Shown piece after piece: positions 1-7,830 of a stretch of DNA of 14,116 bases. This stretch comes from Oxalobacteraceae bacterium (GTDB taxonomy: Bacteria > Pseudomonadota > Gammaproteobacteria > Burkholderiales > Burkholderiaceae_D): the NCBI GenBank assembly GCA_947487325.1, contig CANKWG010000036.1, positions 1 through 14,116 of the forward strand. The letters run 5' to 3'. Below the pieces are notes generated by a model. It was not told where the DNA came from. It made no database searches and worked only from the letters and a program-made list of their open reading frames with translations. A program made the translations under genes and the position numbers. The first letter of the stretch is position 1, and each line of letters begins with the position of its first letter.

Positions 1-678
1 ACTGGGTGCAGGCAGATCGCCGAGAATACCGGCAGAAAATTGTGCGTTCTGTTGGCGAATTGCGTTTACGACATCGGTGGGCGTGAGCTTGTAGCCCACC
101 AGCTTGTCAGGATCAACCCACACGCGCATTGCACGCTCGGTACCAAACAGCTGCACCACACCCACACCGGGAATACGTTTGATTTCATTGATCACATTGC
201 GCGCCAAATAATCGCCCAGAGCGACGGGTGAAACATCGCCGTTGGTGGCGCGCAGATTCACGAACATCAGCAGATTGCTGCGTGCCCGTGTGATGGTCAC
301 GCCTTGCTGTACGACTGCTTGGGGCAGACGGGCTTCGATACGCTTGAGACGATTTTGTACATCAACTGCAGCGAGTTCAGGGTTAGTCCCGTTCTTGAAG
401 GTCACCGAAACTTGCGACTGGCCGTCTGACTGACTCTGCGATTCGATGTAGAGCATGTTCTCTGCACCGTTCATTTCCTGCTCGATCAGGCTGGTGACGC
501 TCTCATCGACCGTTTGTGCTGAGCCGCCTGGAAAAACCGCATTGACGATGATGGTAGGCGGTGCAATCTGCGGATATTGCGAGATAGGCAGATTAGGTAT
601 CGCGAGAATGCCGGCCAGCAGGATGAATAGTGCGATCACCCACGCGAAAACGGGACGATCAATGAAAAACTTTGCCAT
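1..678 (-). CDS. RND/HAE1 multidrug efflux pump, AcrB type (N-terminal part; runs off the window)
   Basis: Inner-membrane proton-driven pump subunit. The 226 visible residues begin MAKFFIDRPVFAWVIALF, the classic AcrB/MexB N-terminus: a short cytoplasmic amphipathic stretch, then the first transmembrane helix (about residues 10-28). After it come the periplasmic porter-domain signatures: SQYPQIAPP (about 33-41), the GGSAQTVDESV segment, IEQEMNG, GVGVVQLFG and MRVWVDP. The start is the ATG at 678, with an AAGGA ribosome-binding site in the 19-nt gap after the upstream adaptor gene, so the two are co-translated. The proton-relay aspartates and the C-terminal half lie outside the window. AcrB-family pumps usually export hydrophobic or amphiphilic compounds; the substrate cannot be read here. 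Family assignment is near certain; the specific orthologue name is not. Confidence 0.95.
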   Translation of the reverse strand, partial: MAKFFIDRPVFAWVIALFILLAGILAIPNLPISQYPQIAPPTIIVNAVFPGGSAQTVDESVTSLIEQEMNGAENMLYIESQSQSDGQSQVSVTFKNGTNPELAAVDVQNRLKRIEARLPQAVVQQGVTITRARSNLLMFVNLRATNGDVSPVALGDYLARNVINEIKRIPGVGVVQLFGTERAMRVWVDPDKLVGYKLTPTDVVNAIRQQNAQFSAGILGDLPAPS

Positions 679-697
679 GGCGACGCGTCCTTAGTTT

Positions 698-1927
698 TTA
701 TTTGGGTTGCTGCTGTGCGGGCTTGTCATTGCCACCTGCATCAGGCGGGCTCCAGGGCGTGGGTTTGACTATGGCGCCGGGTTTCGCTTTTTGTAGTCCT
801 TCGACGATCACCTGGTCACCGTGATTGAGGCCGCTGCTGATGATCCATTTTGTGCCATAGGCGCCATCGGTTTTCACCGGGCGCGGTGCCACGGTACCGT
901 TACCATCGACAGTCATTACGATAGAGCCATCTGCGGTACGCATGACCGCCTGTTGCGGCACCGTAATCGCGCCGGCACGCGTCCCCTGTTCCAGACGCAC
1001 TCGCACATACGTGCCCGGCAGCAGTGTGCGCTGCGGGTTAGGGAATTGCGCACGAAGAATCACGGAGCTTGACGCAGGATCAACCATCGCCTCAGAGAAA
1101 AGCAGCTGACCCTGATACTCGTACGGACGTCCGTCTTCCGTGACCAGAGTTAGTTTTGCCTTCGCGCCGCCCTTGCCCGACTGGCTGACGATATCTTTCA
1201 GGCGGCGTGTTTCAACACTGGATTGCGTCAGCGTTACATAGATCGGATCGAGTTGCTGGATCACGGCCATGCTGTGCTGATCATTGGCTGTCACCAATGC
1301 GCCTTCGGTAATGAGCGCGCGCCCGATACGTCCTGAGATCGGCGCGGTGATGGTGGCATAGGAGAGGTTGAGTCGTGCAGTTTCAATGGCAGCGCGCGCA
1401 GTGCCTACTGCAGCGTTGGCCGCAGCAACATCTGCGGCGGCTAGTTTCTGTGCACTTTGTAAATCATCGAATTCTTGCTTGCTGATTGCATTGCTGTCTA
1501 CCAGGCCGCGATAGCGATTGAGCTTGGTGTTGGCCTGAGAGAGATTAGCCTCTGCACGTACCAGTCCGGCGTCGGCTTGCGCGGCTGTGGCCTTGGCGCT
1601 ATTGAAAGCGGCTTGAAACGGAGCCGGGTCGATTTCATACAGTACTTGTCCGGCGCGTACATCGCTGCCTTCGTTGAACACACGCTTATGTACGATGCCA
1701 CCCACGCGTGCACGTACCTCCGCCGTACGTGTGGCTTCCACCCGGCCGGGCAGCTCAGTGACATTCGAAATATTTTCTGGTGCCACCGTGATGACCGATA
1801 CCATCATCGGTGGTGGTGCGCCGGCGGGCCCGGCTTTGGGCGCCTCTTTTTTGTCGCCGCAAGCGGCAAGCGTTGTCAGCAGTAAGCCGGAAATGAAAAG
1901 TCTGCTGGATAGGGTCTTGTTATTCAT
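698..1927 (-). CDS. Efflux periplasmic adaptor lipoprotein (membrane fusion protein, AcrA/MexA type)
   Basis: A 409-aa adaptor linking the adjacent AcrB-type pump to an outer-membrane channel. From the chosen ATG at 1927 there is a short n-region, a hydrophobic segment and a lipobox (LAAC, Cys23), so it should be lipidated and anchored in the inner membrane. Next come a Pro/Ala-rich spacer, the first half of the lipoyl-like barrel (VRARVGGIVHKRVFNEGSDV), a long Ala/Gln-rich coiled-coil hairpin (about residues 95-170), the returning lipoyl motif (ATITAPISGRIGR), and the beta-barrel and membrane-proximal domains (LLPGTYVRVRL, TVPQQAV). The frame is open to 1993, giving a 22-residue extension that would precede the signal peptide; this argues for the internal start. 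It forms an operon with the pump 19 nt downstream. Confidence 0.95.
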   Translation of the reverse strand: MNNKTLSSRLFISGLLLTTLAACGDKKEAPKAGPAGAPPPMMVSVITVAPENISNVTELPGRVEATRTAEVRARVGGIVHKRVFNEGSDVRAGQVLYEIDPAPFQAAFNSAKATAAQADAGLVRAEANLSQANTKLNRYRGLVDSNAISKQEFDDLQSAQKLAAADVAAANAAVGTARAAIETARLNLSYATITAPISGRIGRALITEGALVTANDQHSMAVIQQLDPIYVTLTQSSVETRRLKDIVSQSGKGGAKAKLTLVTEDGRPYEYQGQLLFSEAMVDPASSSVILRAQFPNPQRTLLPGTYVRVRLEQGTRAGAITVPQQAVMRTADGSIVMTVDGNGTVAPRPVKTDGAYGTKWIISSGLNHGDQVIVEGLQKAKPGAIVKPTPWSPPDAGGNDKPAQQQPK

Positions 1928-1960
1928 GAAATTCCGCCACATATAAAAGAAGCTGATCGC

Positions 1961-1975
1961 GTGACCAGCTGTCAC
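1961..1975. promoter_or_regulatory. Inverted repeat GTGAC-N5-GTCAC upstream of the acrA-like gene
   Basis: Perfect 5-bp arms separated by CAGCT, centred about 40 bp upstream of the chosen ATG at 1927. The position in the leader of the acrA-like gene is right for a repressor site. No local regulator is encoded beside this pair, so the binding protein is unknown. Short arms mean chance is possible. Confidence 0.3.
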
Positions 1976-1982
1976 CGAACAG

Positions 1983-2002
1983 ATAAAAAACAAATAAAAA
2001 AC
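1983..2002. repeat. Two identical 9-nt A-tract units in helical phase
   Basis: The unit ATAAAAAAC occurs twice with an 11-nt period (1983-1991 and 1994-2002) on the plus strand. A6 tracts repeated about once per helical turn are expected to bend DNA. They lie just upstream of the GTGAC inverted repeat and about 55-75 bp before the acrA-like start, a plausible place for an UP-type or curvature element. Confidence 0.4.
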
Positions 2003-2236
2003 GAGTAACGATCAAAACCTGATGAGAATCGCAGCGCAGGGTGTCGCTGCCTGCGGAACAATGGATACTGTCTGACACAATAAGACCGGACCCACCCTTG
2101 CGGGTGATTGATACATTTTTCTTTTAATTAAAAAGTACTTCGGTTTTCGTTAAATGCAAAATAAACAAGGCTTAGCTGATTCGGATATTTCCTTTTCGCG
2201 CACGAAAGTGAGCCGCTTGGGTAAATCAGCGAGGCC

Positions 2237-3559
2237 TCACGGTTGTTTGCGTTCGAATAACTCGTTGAACTGCGTCAAATCAGCTTCGCTCAGCATGCCT
2301 GCTGCAGCTTTCAATCGCAGGCTGTTCATGAGCGTGTCATAGCGCGCTTTAGCCAGATCGCGTCGGGTCGAGTACAGCTGCTGCTGGGCGTTGAGCACAT
2401 CGATATTGATGCGCACACCCACTTCATAGCCGAGTCTGTTGGAATCGAGTGCCGATTTGCTGGAGATCTCCGCTGCCTCAAGTGCGCGTATTTGCGACAG
2501 GCCACTGAGCACACCTAAAAATGCGGTGCGTGTGCTTTGCGCTGCATTACGTCGGACGGTGTCCAGATCGGCACGCGCCTTGTCTTCTAGCGAAATGGCT
2601 TCCCGAATCTTGCTGCTGGTAGCGTAGCCGCTGAAGAGCGGAATGGTCAGTTGCACGCCGATGTTAGTTGTTGTTGTTGTAATCGCCGTCGTGAAGACGC
2701 TTGTGTTACTGCCGTAGGTGGCCACCGCATCTACCGTAGGCAGGTGGCCAGCGCGATTGCGGCTGATATCTAGCTTCGCTATCTCTGCCAGCAGTCCCTG
2801 GGCGACGACACCAAAATTGCCAGATTCAGCATTTTGTACCCAAGGGTCCATGGCGACTGGTTCGGGAGGGCTCAGTTTCAGACCGGCTTTAAGACCGCTC
2901 AGAGAAGGCGGCAGTTTCCCGGTAATTTGAGCAAAGGCATTACGTTTGACTTCGAGATCGTTGATGGCTGCGATTTCCTGGGCATTCGACAGATCGAAAC
3001 GTGCCTGTGCTTCATGGGTATCGGTGATGGTTGCCGTGCCAACTTCGAAATTGCGCTTTGCGGAAGCAAGTTGTTCCGCAATTGCGACTCGCTGCGCTTG
3101 AATAAAGGCAATCGTATCCTGTGTAGCCAGCACATCGAAATACGCCTGAGCCACACGCACCATCAGGTCGCTTTTTGCCTGATCAAACTGCACTTCACTT
3201 ACGGCCACTTGCAGCTTGCTTTGTTCGTAGAGATCGGCGTTGGCGCGGTTATAGAGAGGCTGCCGCAGCTGGAGTTGGTAGGCGTTAGCCGTATAGTTAA
3301 TGTTGGGATTGATGGTCGATTCGCCGTTGACCTTGTTTACTGATCCGGTCATGCTCGCAGAGGGCAACAAGCCCGCACGCCCCTGTACCGATTTTTCCGA
3401 ATTGGCCTCACGCGCAGCGCGCGCACTGGAAAACTGGCTGTCGTAAGCTTGCGCATCGCGATAGGCGCTCATCAGATCTAGGGCCGATGCATCCAGAGAT
3501 AACAGTGCTGAAGCAATCAGAACAGCGAGTGGTGTTTTACGCATTTTTTTTCCAGTCAT
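2237..3559 (-). CDS. tolC: TolC-family outer-membrane efflux channel protein
   Basis: Outer-membrane channel and periplasmic tunnel for tripartite export. A Sec signal peptide with hydrophobic core AVLIASALLSLDASA precedes a mature start near LDLMSAYRDAQAYD, the usual TolC opening. Two similar halves follow, each ending in the conserved coiled-coil helix pattern: THEAQARFDLSNAQ in the first and DVLNAQQQLYSTRRDL in the second. Length (about 440 aa) is normal. The start is ambiguous: TTG at 3565 has GAGG at 7 nt, ATG at 3559 is taken here, and ATG at 3544 (MRKTPLAV) has a GGA. All keep the signal peptide. The GAGG overlaps the TGA of the rhodanese gene, so translation is probably coupled. It is the only channel gene in the window and may serve both RND pumps and MacAB. 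Confidence 0.95.
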   Translation of the reverse strand: MTGKKMRKTPLAVLIASALLSLDASALDLMSAYRDAQAYDSQFSSARAAREANSEKSVQGRAGLLPSASMTGSVNKVNGESTINPNINYTANAYQLQLRQPLYNRANADLYEQSKLQVAVSEVQFDQAKSDLMVRVAQAYFDVLATQDTIAFIQAQRVAIAEQLASAKRNFEVGTATITDTHEAQARFDLSNAQEIAAINDLEVKRNAFAQITGKLPPSLSGLKAGLKLSPPEPVAMDPWVQNAESGNFGVVAQGLLAEIAKLDISRNRAGHLPTVDAVATYGSNTSVFTTAITTTTTNIGVQLTIPLFSGYATSSKIREAISLEDKARADLDTVRRNAAQSTRTAFLGVLSGLSQIRALEAAEISSKSALDSNRLGYEVGVRINIDVLNAQQQLYSTRRDLAKARYDTLMNSLRLKAAAGMLSEADLTQFNELFERKQP

Positions 3560-3574
3560 ATTCAATCTTCAGCC

Positions 3575-3898
3575 TCAATAAGTGGGCATGCTGCCATCGA
3601 CCTGCATCGCCCAGCCATGGACACCGCCAGTCAGATTGGTGACGTTCGCAAAGCCGGCGCGCTCCAGAAATGCGCCGACCTGCATGCTCCGTGCGCCATG
3701 ATGGCAGATACAGACGATCGGTGTTTCCGGGTCCAGTTCTTCCTGTCGCGCCGGAACGCTGGCCATAGGCATCAGGACGGAGCCATCAATGCGGCAAGTC
3801 TCGTACTCCCAGGGCTCGCGCACATCAAGCAACATCGGTTGGGGGCGCGCTGCATCCGACAGCCATACGGCGAGCTCGGGAGCAGAGATATGGTCCAT
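3575..3898 (-). CDS. Single-domain rhodanese-like sulfurtransferase
   Basis: A 107-aa cytoplasmic protein with the full rhodanese fold signatures: LLDVREPWEYETCRIDGS (residues about 23-40), the active-site loop CHHGARS with catalytic Cys65, and the C-terminal TNLTGGVHGWA. Such proteins move sulfane sulfur (GlpE-like) or act as sulfur carriers; the physiological acceptor cannot be told from sequence. The start ATG at 3898 lies 13 nt after the stop of the methyltransferase gene. The frame stays open to 3994, but that extension would overlap the upstream gene and precedes the natural domain start. It sits in line with the methyltransferase and tolC, so it is co-transcribed. Its link with efflux is by position only. 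Confidence 0.92.
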   Translation of the reverse strand: MDHISAPELAVWLSDAARPQPMLLDVREPWEYETCRIDGSVLMPMASVPARQEELDPETPIVCICHHGARSMQVGAFLERAGFANVTNLTGGVHGWAMQVDGSMPTY

Positions 3899-3911
3899 GT
3901 CGCTATCCGCT

Positions 3912-4571
3912 TCAAAAACGAAATGCCGAGGGCTTCTCGACATTGCGCAGTGCTTTGATGCTGGTTTCAAACAGTTTGATCGTATCCCAGGCATCGTCGG
4001 ACACGCGGGTAATCATGCAGGCCGACATCACGGGTGCTTCACCGATGACCGCCAGAATACGTCCGCCCACGCTCAGTTGCTGGAGAAAAGCGTCAGGCAT
4101 TCTGGGCAATGAACCTGAGATCATGATGACATCAAACGCCTGCGATCCACTGCCACTCCAACCGCGCGCGCCGTCGCCAAGCATGACGTTGACATTACCA
4201 ATGCCGTAATTAGCCAGATTTTTTTCCGCGAGTTCTCTCAGCTCGGGCACGATCTCGACCGTTACCACCTGTTTTGCATGATGCGCGAGCAGCGCCGCCA
4301 TGTAACCCGACCCGGCGCCGATTTCCAATACGGACTCATGTGACTGCACGGCAGCTTCCTGCAGCAGACGCGCCTCGAGCTTCGGCGAGAGCATGTTTTC
4401 ACCCTGCGGCAGTGGAATCTCGGTATCCACGAAGGCAAGCGCCTGATAAGCCGTCGGCACAAAAGCTTCACGGCGTACAGCCACCAGTGTTTGCAGAATA
4501 TCGAGATCCAGCACATCCCAGGTGCGGATCTGCTGTTCAATCATGTTCCGTCTTGCTTGTTCGAGATTCAT
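3912..4571 (-). CDS. PCM-like (protein-L-isoaspartate O-methyltransferase family) SAM-dependent methyltransferase, divergent
   Basis: A 219-aa protein of PIMT length and plan. The N-terminal helix (ARRNMIEQQIRTWDVLD) and REAFVP match the family, and SAM motif I is clear (VLEIGAGSGY, residues 81-90), followed by VVTVEIVPEL (acidic ribose-binding position) and MLGDGARGW. The substrate loop differs: true PIMTs have GQTISQP, whereas here it is GENMLSP (57-63), so isoaspartate repair is uncertain. The start is ATG 4571 because AGGAG stands 9 nt upstream; a TTG at 4592 would extend it by 7 residues. There is a 50-nt gap after the RND gene, with an AT-rich GATAAAAT that could be an internal -10 but has no good -35. 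From memory, a similar gene trio with rhodanese and tolC occurs in other betaproteobacteria. Confidence 0.9.
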   Translation of the reverse strand: MNLEQARRNMIEQQIRTWDVLDLDILQTLVAVRREAFVPTAYQALAFVDTEIPLPQGENMLSPKLEARLLQEAAVQSHESVLEIGAGSGYMAALLAHHAKQVVTVEIVPELRELAEKNLANYGIGNVNVMLGDGARGWSGSGSQAFDVIMISGSLPRMPDAFLQQLSVGGRILAVIGEAPVMSACMITRVSDDAWDTIKLFETSIKALRNVEKPSAFRF

Positions 4572-4621
4572 CTGGGGAAACTCCTGCGCCAAAAAGGGTT
4601 AAATTTTATCAAAAGCTTACG

Positions 4622-7600
4622 TCATTCCTGGAGGTCGCCTGCGTCGTCAGCATACTGATTTGAACCGAAACGGCGCCGTCCCCACTGAGCCAAGTCATCC
4701 AGCCAGGTATAGATAACGGGTACCACCACCAGCGTCAGGATCGAGGAGGTGATAATGCCGCCAATAACCGCCTGACCCATCGGGGCGCGCTGCTCAGAAC
4801 CTTCAGCCAGACCCAGCGCCAGCGGCACCATGCCAAACACCATCGCCAGCGTTGTCATCAGAATAGGGCGCAGTCGTACATGAGCGGCTTCAAGCAGAGC
4901 CTCGCTGCGCTCCGTGCCTGCCTTGCGCGCCTGATTGGCGAAGTCCACCAGCAGAATCGCATTCTTGGTGACCAGCCCCATCAGCATCACGAAGCCAATA
5001 ATAGAGAACAGATTCAGCGTTGAGCGGAACAACATCAGCGACAGGAAAACACCGATCAGCGTCAGCGGCAGGGCGGACATGATCGCAATCGGCTGCAGGA
5101 AGCTGGCAAATTGTGAAGCGAGAATCATGTAAATGAAAATGATCGCCAGCAGCAAAGCCGACAGAGCGTAACCAAACGACTCCTGCATATTTTTGGCTGC
5201 GCCGCCAATCTGATAGCGATAACCGGGTTGCCAGCTCATTGATTCAAGTGCGAGTTTGATATCGACACCGGCTTGTCCGGCCGAGCGGCCAAGCACGTTC
5301 GCAGAAATTTCGACTTCACGATTCAGGTCGCGCCGATTGATCTGGTTGGCACCATTAGCAGGCACGATGCTGGCCACCTGACGCAAAGGCACCATGCGCG
5401 GTGAGCCATCCGCGTTCATCTGACTGCTGGCCAGATTAAGCCTTGAAAGATCAGCGATGTTGTTGCGGTCCGAGGGGGCAAGTCGCACCGTGACATCGTA
5501 AGTTTCATCATTCGGTGCGCGCCAACCGGTCACAGCATCGCCGGCCAACAGCGGTCGTAAGGTATTGCCTATCTGTGCCACGCCAATACCCAGATCCGCA
5601 GCGACTTCACGGTAAGGCTCAATCTGAATGGTGGGCTTGTTAGGTTTGAGACTCGAATCCAGATCCACGACGCCGGGTATGGCGCGTACGCGTGCGGTGG
5701 CTTCTTCGGCAAGTTTGCCGAGTTGCTTGAGATCGGGGCCCAAAATGGAAAAACGAATTTGCTTGTTATCGCCACCCACGCCATCCAGCGCACCGATATG
5801 CGTGATGGTAATGCCCGGAATACGAGCCAGCTGTTCACGTAGCGGTTGGCTTAGCTGCTTTGTGCTGCGCTTTCTTTCGCTGCGCGGTACCAGTCGTGCA
5901 TACACGGTTGCATAGTTTTTTCCTTGCGCTGTGCCCGTATTAATCGTCGTGTACAGATCACGCACCTCGGGCAATGAATGCAGGGCTTTCTCAACTTGTC
6001 TGGCTTTACTTTCGGTGAATTCCAGTGACGATCCAACCGGCGTGTAAAAAATAACCCCTGTCTCGGAGTAATCAGCCTGTGGCACGAATTCGGTACCTAC
6101 CAGACCCGAAGCCGGCAGTAGCAGACCAGAGATAAAGGTGACCACCGCTAGCACCAGTGTCGCCACGCGGTGCCGCAGCGACCAGCGCAAGGTGACCTGA
6201 TAAATTTTTGATAGCCACTGTACAAAGCGATCGAATTGTTCGAGCACCCGGCCGATCGTATGCGCATACCAGCCGCGACGGGGACCCTGACCGTGGACGG
6301 CTGGATCATGCCAGATAGATGAGAGCATCGGATCCAGCGTAAACGACACAAACATCGAAATCAGTACCGCTGCTGCCACCGTGATGCCGAACTGGTGAAA
6401 GAAGCGACCGATGATGCCGCCCATGAATCCCACCGGAAGAAACACCGCCACAATCGAAAAAGTCGTCGCCAGTACGGCCAGTCCGATCTCTTGCGTGCCT
6501 TCAAGTGCCGCCGTGCGTGGATTTTTGTAGTGGCCATTGACGCGCATACCGGCATGACGAACGATGTTTTCTCGCACGACAATCGCATCATCGATCAGCA
6601 GACCCACGCAGAGTGACAAAGCCATCAAGGTGATCATGTTGATCGTGAAGCCAAACATATCCATGAACAAAAAAGTACCGATCAGTGAGACCGGCAGCGT
6701 CAAGCCGGTAATGACCGTTGAGCGCCATGAGTTCAGGAACAGGAAAACGATCAGTATCGTCAGCAGTGCGCCTTCGATCAGCGTACGACGGACATTCTCG
6801 ACGCCGACGCGAATCTGCCTCGAACCATCCTTGATCACGTCAAGCTTCACACCCGGGTACAGCGCATTGAGCGTGGGCTGCAAATCGGTGATCACTTTTT
6901 TCAGACCATCGGCCACATCAATCGTATTCTGACCTTGCGCCTTGAGGATATCGAGCGCCAGCGTGCGTTGACCATTAAAGAGCGCCAGATTTTCCTGTTC
7001 CTGCTGCGTGTCGATCACGCGGGCGACTTGTCCCAGCAAGACCGAATGACCACCGCGCTGCGCGACCACGATGCGCTCGAAATCTTCCGGTCGTTTGATA
7101 CGGCCTTGCACCTGCACCACTTGTTCATTCGCGGTTGCGCGCACACTGCCGGTGGGCAGTTCCTGATTTTCGTTGCGCAAGGCATTCAGCACCTGATCCA
7201 TGCTGATGCCCAGCGCTTCCATGTCCGCAGGCTTGACCTGAATTTGTATCTCACGCTTGACGCCGCCGACCAGCGTGACTGAACCCACACCGCGCACATT
7301 TTCTAGACGTTTTTTAATCAGCTGATCGGCAATCGTGGTCAGCTCACGCATGCTGTACTTGCCTTTGCTCGCGTCATTGGTCACCGCCACCGAGAAAATC
7401 GGACGGTCTGCCGGGTCGTAGCGTGTGACGCGCGGTTCCTTCACTTCCTTGCGGAAAATCGCTTTGATCAGCGCGACTTTTTCACGTACATCCTGCGCTG
7501 CCTGTGCCGGGTCGATCATGAGCGAGAACTCGATGATGACGATCGACTGACCCTCATAAGAGCGAGACGTCAGACTGTTGATGCCATTGATGGTATTGAC

Positions 7601-7810
7601 AGCTTCTTCGACCTTGCGTGTGATGTCGGTCTCGACCGTCTCAGGTGCCGCGCCCGGATATTCCGTCTGTACGACGACGATAGGAAAGGTCACATCAGGA
7701 AATTGATCTACGCGCAGTCGCTGATAAGAAAACAGACCCAGAACGACAAACGCCACCATCATCATGGTGGCTAAAACCGGATTGCCGATACTGATGCGTG
7801 TAAACCACAT
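4622..7810 (-). CDS. RND/HAE1-family efflux pump, inner-membrane permease
   Basis: A complete 1062-aa pump with the AcrB plan: first TM about residues 12-30, porter loops, TM2-6 (about 345-490), a second TM (about 550-570), second porter half and final TM block (about 880-1035). The proton-relay aspartates are present (GLLIDDAIVV, D407 and D408), as is the partner lysine in VTKNAILLVDFA (K949). The start ATG at 7810 has AGGAA 9 nt upstream and lies 20 nt after the adaptor gene. The N-terminus MWFTRISIGNPVLATMMM differs from the AcrB-like MAKFFIDRPVFAW of the other pump, so this is a separate HAE1 branch and not a recent duplicate. The substrate is unknown. Control is probably through the TetR gene at the head of the operon. 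Confidence 0.96.
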   Translation of the reverse strand: MWFTRISIGNPVLATMMMVAFVVLGLFSYQRLRVDQFPDVTFPIVVVQTEYPGAAPETVETDITRKVEEAVNTINGINSLTSRSYEGQSIVIIEFSLMIDPAQAAQDVREKVALIKAIFRKEVKEPRVTRYDPADRPIFSVAVTNDASKGKYSMRELTTIADQLIKKRLENVRGVGSVTLVGGVKREIQIQVKPADMEALGISMDQVLNALRNENQELPTGSVRATANEQVVQVQGRIKRPEDFERIVVAQRGGHSVLLGQVARVIDTQQEQENLALFNGQRTLALDILKAQGQNTIDVADGLKKVITDLQPTLNALYPGVKLDVIKDGSRQIRVGVENVRRTLIEGALLTILIVFLFLNSWRSTVITGLTLPVSLIGTFLFMDMFGFTINMITLMALSLCVGLLIDDAIVVRENIVRHAGMRVNGHYKNPRTAALEGTQEIGLAVLATTFSIVAVFLPVGFMGGIIGRFFHQFGITVAAAVLISMFVSFTLDPMLSSIWHDPAVHGQGPRRGWYAHTIGRVLEQFDRFVQWLSKIYQVTLRWSLRHRVATLVLAVVTFISGLLLPASGLVGTEFVPQADYSETGVIFYTPVGSSLEFTESKARQVEKALHSLPEVRDLYTTINTGTAQGKNYATVYARLVPRSERKRSTKQLSQPLREQLARIPGITITHIGALDGVGGDNKQIRFSILGPDLKQLGKLAEEATARVRAIPGVVDLDSSLKPNKPTIQIEPYREVAADLGIGVAQIGNTLRPLLAGDAVTGWRAPNDETYDVTVRLAPSDRNNIADLSRLNLASSQMNADGSPRMVPLRQVASIVPANGANQINRRDLNREVEISANVLGRSAGQAGVDIKLALESMSWQPGYRYQIGGAAKNMQESFGYALSALLLAIIFIYMILASQFASFLQPIAIMSALPLTLIGVFLSLMLFRSTLNLFSIIGFVMLMGLVTKNAILLVDFANQARKAGTERSEALLEAAHVRLRPILMTTLAMVFGMVPLALGLAEGSEQRAPMGQAVIGGIITSSILTLVVVPVIYTWLDDLAQWGRRRFGSNQYADDAGDLQE

Positions 7811-7830
7811 GGCGCCGGTTCCTGTCTTTT

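Larger units (their letters stand above)
1928..2236. other. Intergenic region between tolC-like and acrA-like genes
   Basis: This 309-bp stretch has no credible gene; a small plus-strand ORF here has no family features and runs into the antisense of tolC. Read on the minus strand, it holds AT-rich sequence, a small hairpin with a four-base loop (2094-2105, ACCC/GGGT arms), an odd palindrome TGTCTGACA (2069-2077), two identical 9-nt A-tract units 11 nt apart (1983-2002) and an inverted repeat GTGAC-N5-GTCAC (1961-1975). No strong -35/-10 pair and no T-run terminator after tolC was found. The best candidate, TTACTC-17-TATCTG near 1983-2011, is weak. The length and motifs suggest that the acrAB-like pair has its own regulated promoter, but this is inference. 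Confidence 0.5.

Noticed and set aside
1475..1885. Plus-strand ORF opposite the acrA-like gene
   Set aside because: No family features, opposite a clear conserved gene; a codon-bias shadow.
2120..2134. AT-only palindrome CTTTTAATTAAAAAG as an operator or terminator
   Set aside because: Imperfect, with no GC stem or T-run context; expected in AT-rich spacer DNA.
2834..3343. 169-codon plus-strand ORF opposite tolC
   Set aside because: Cys/His-scattered composition without motif, fully antisense to a well-supported gene.
4572..4621. GATAAAAT as an internal promoter for the methyltransferase-rhodanese-tolC genes
   Set aside because: No -35 element at suitable spacing, so too weak to list as a promoter.
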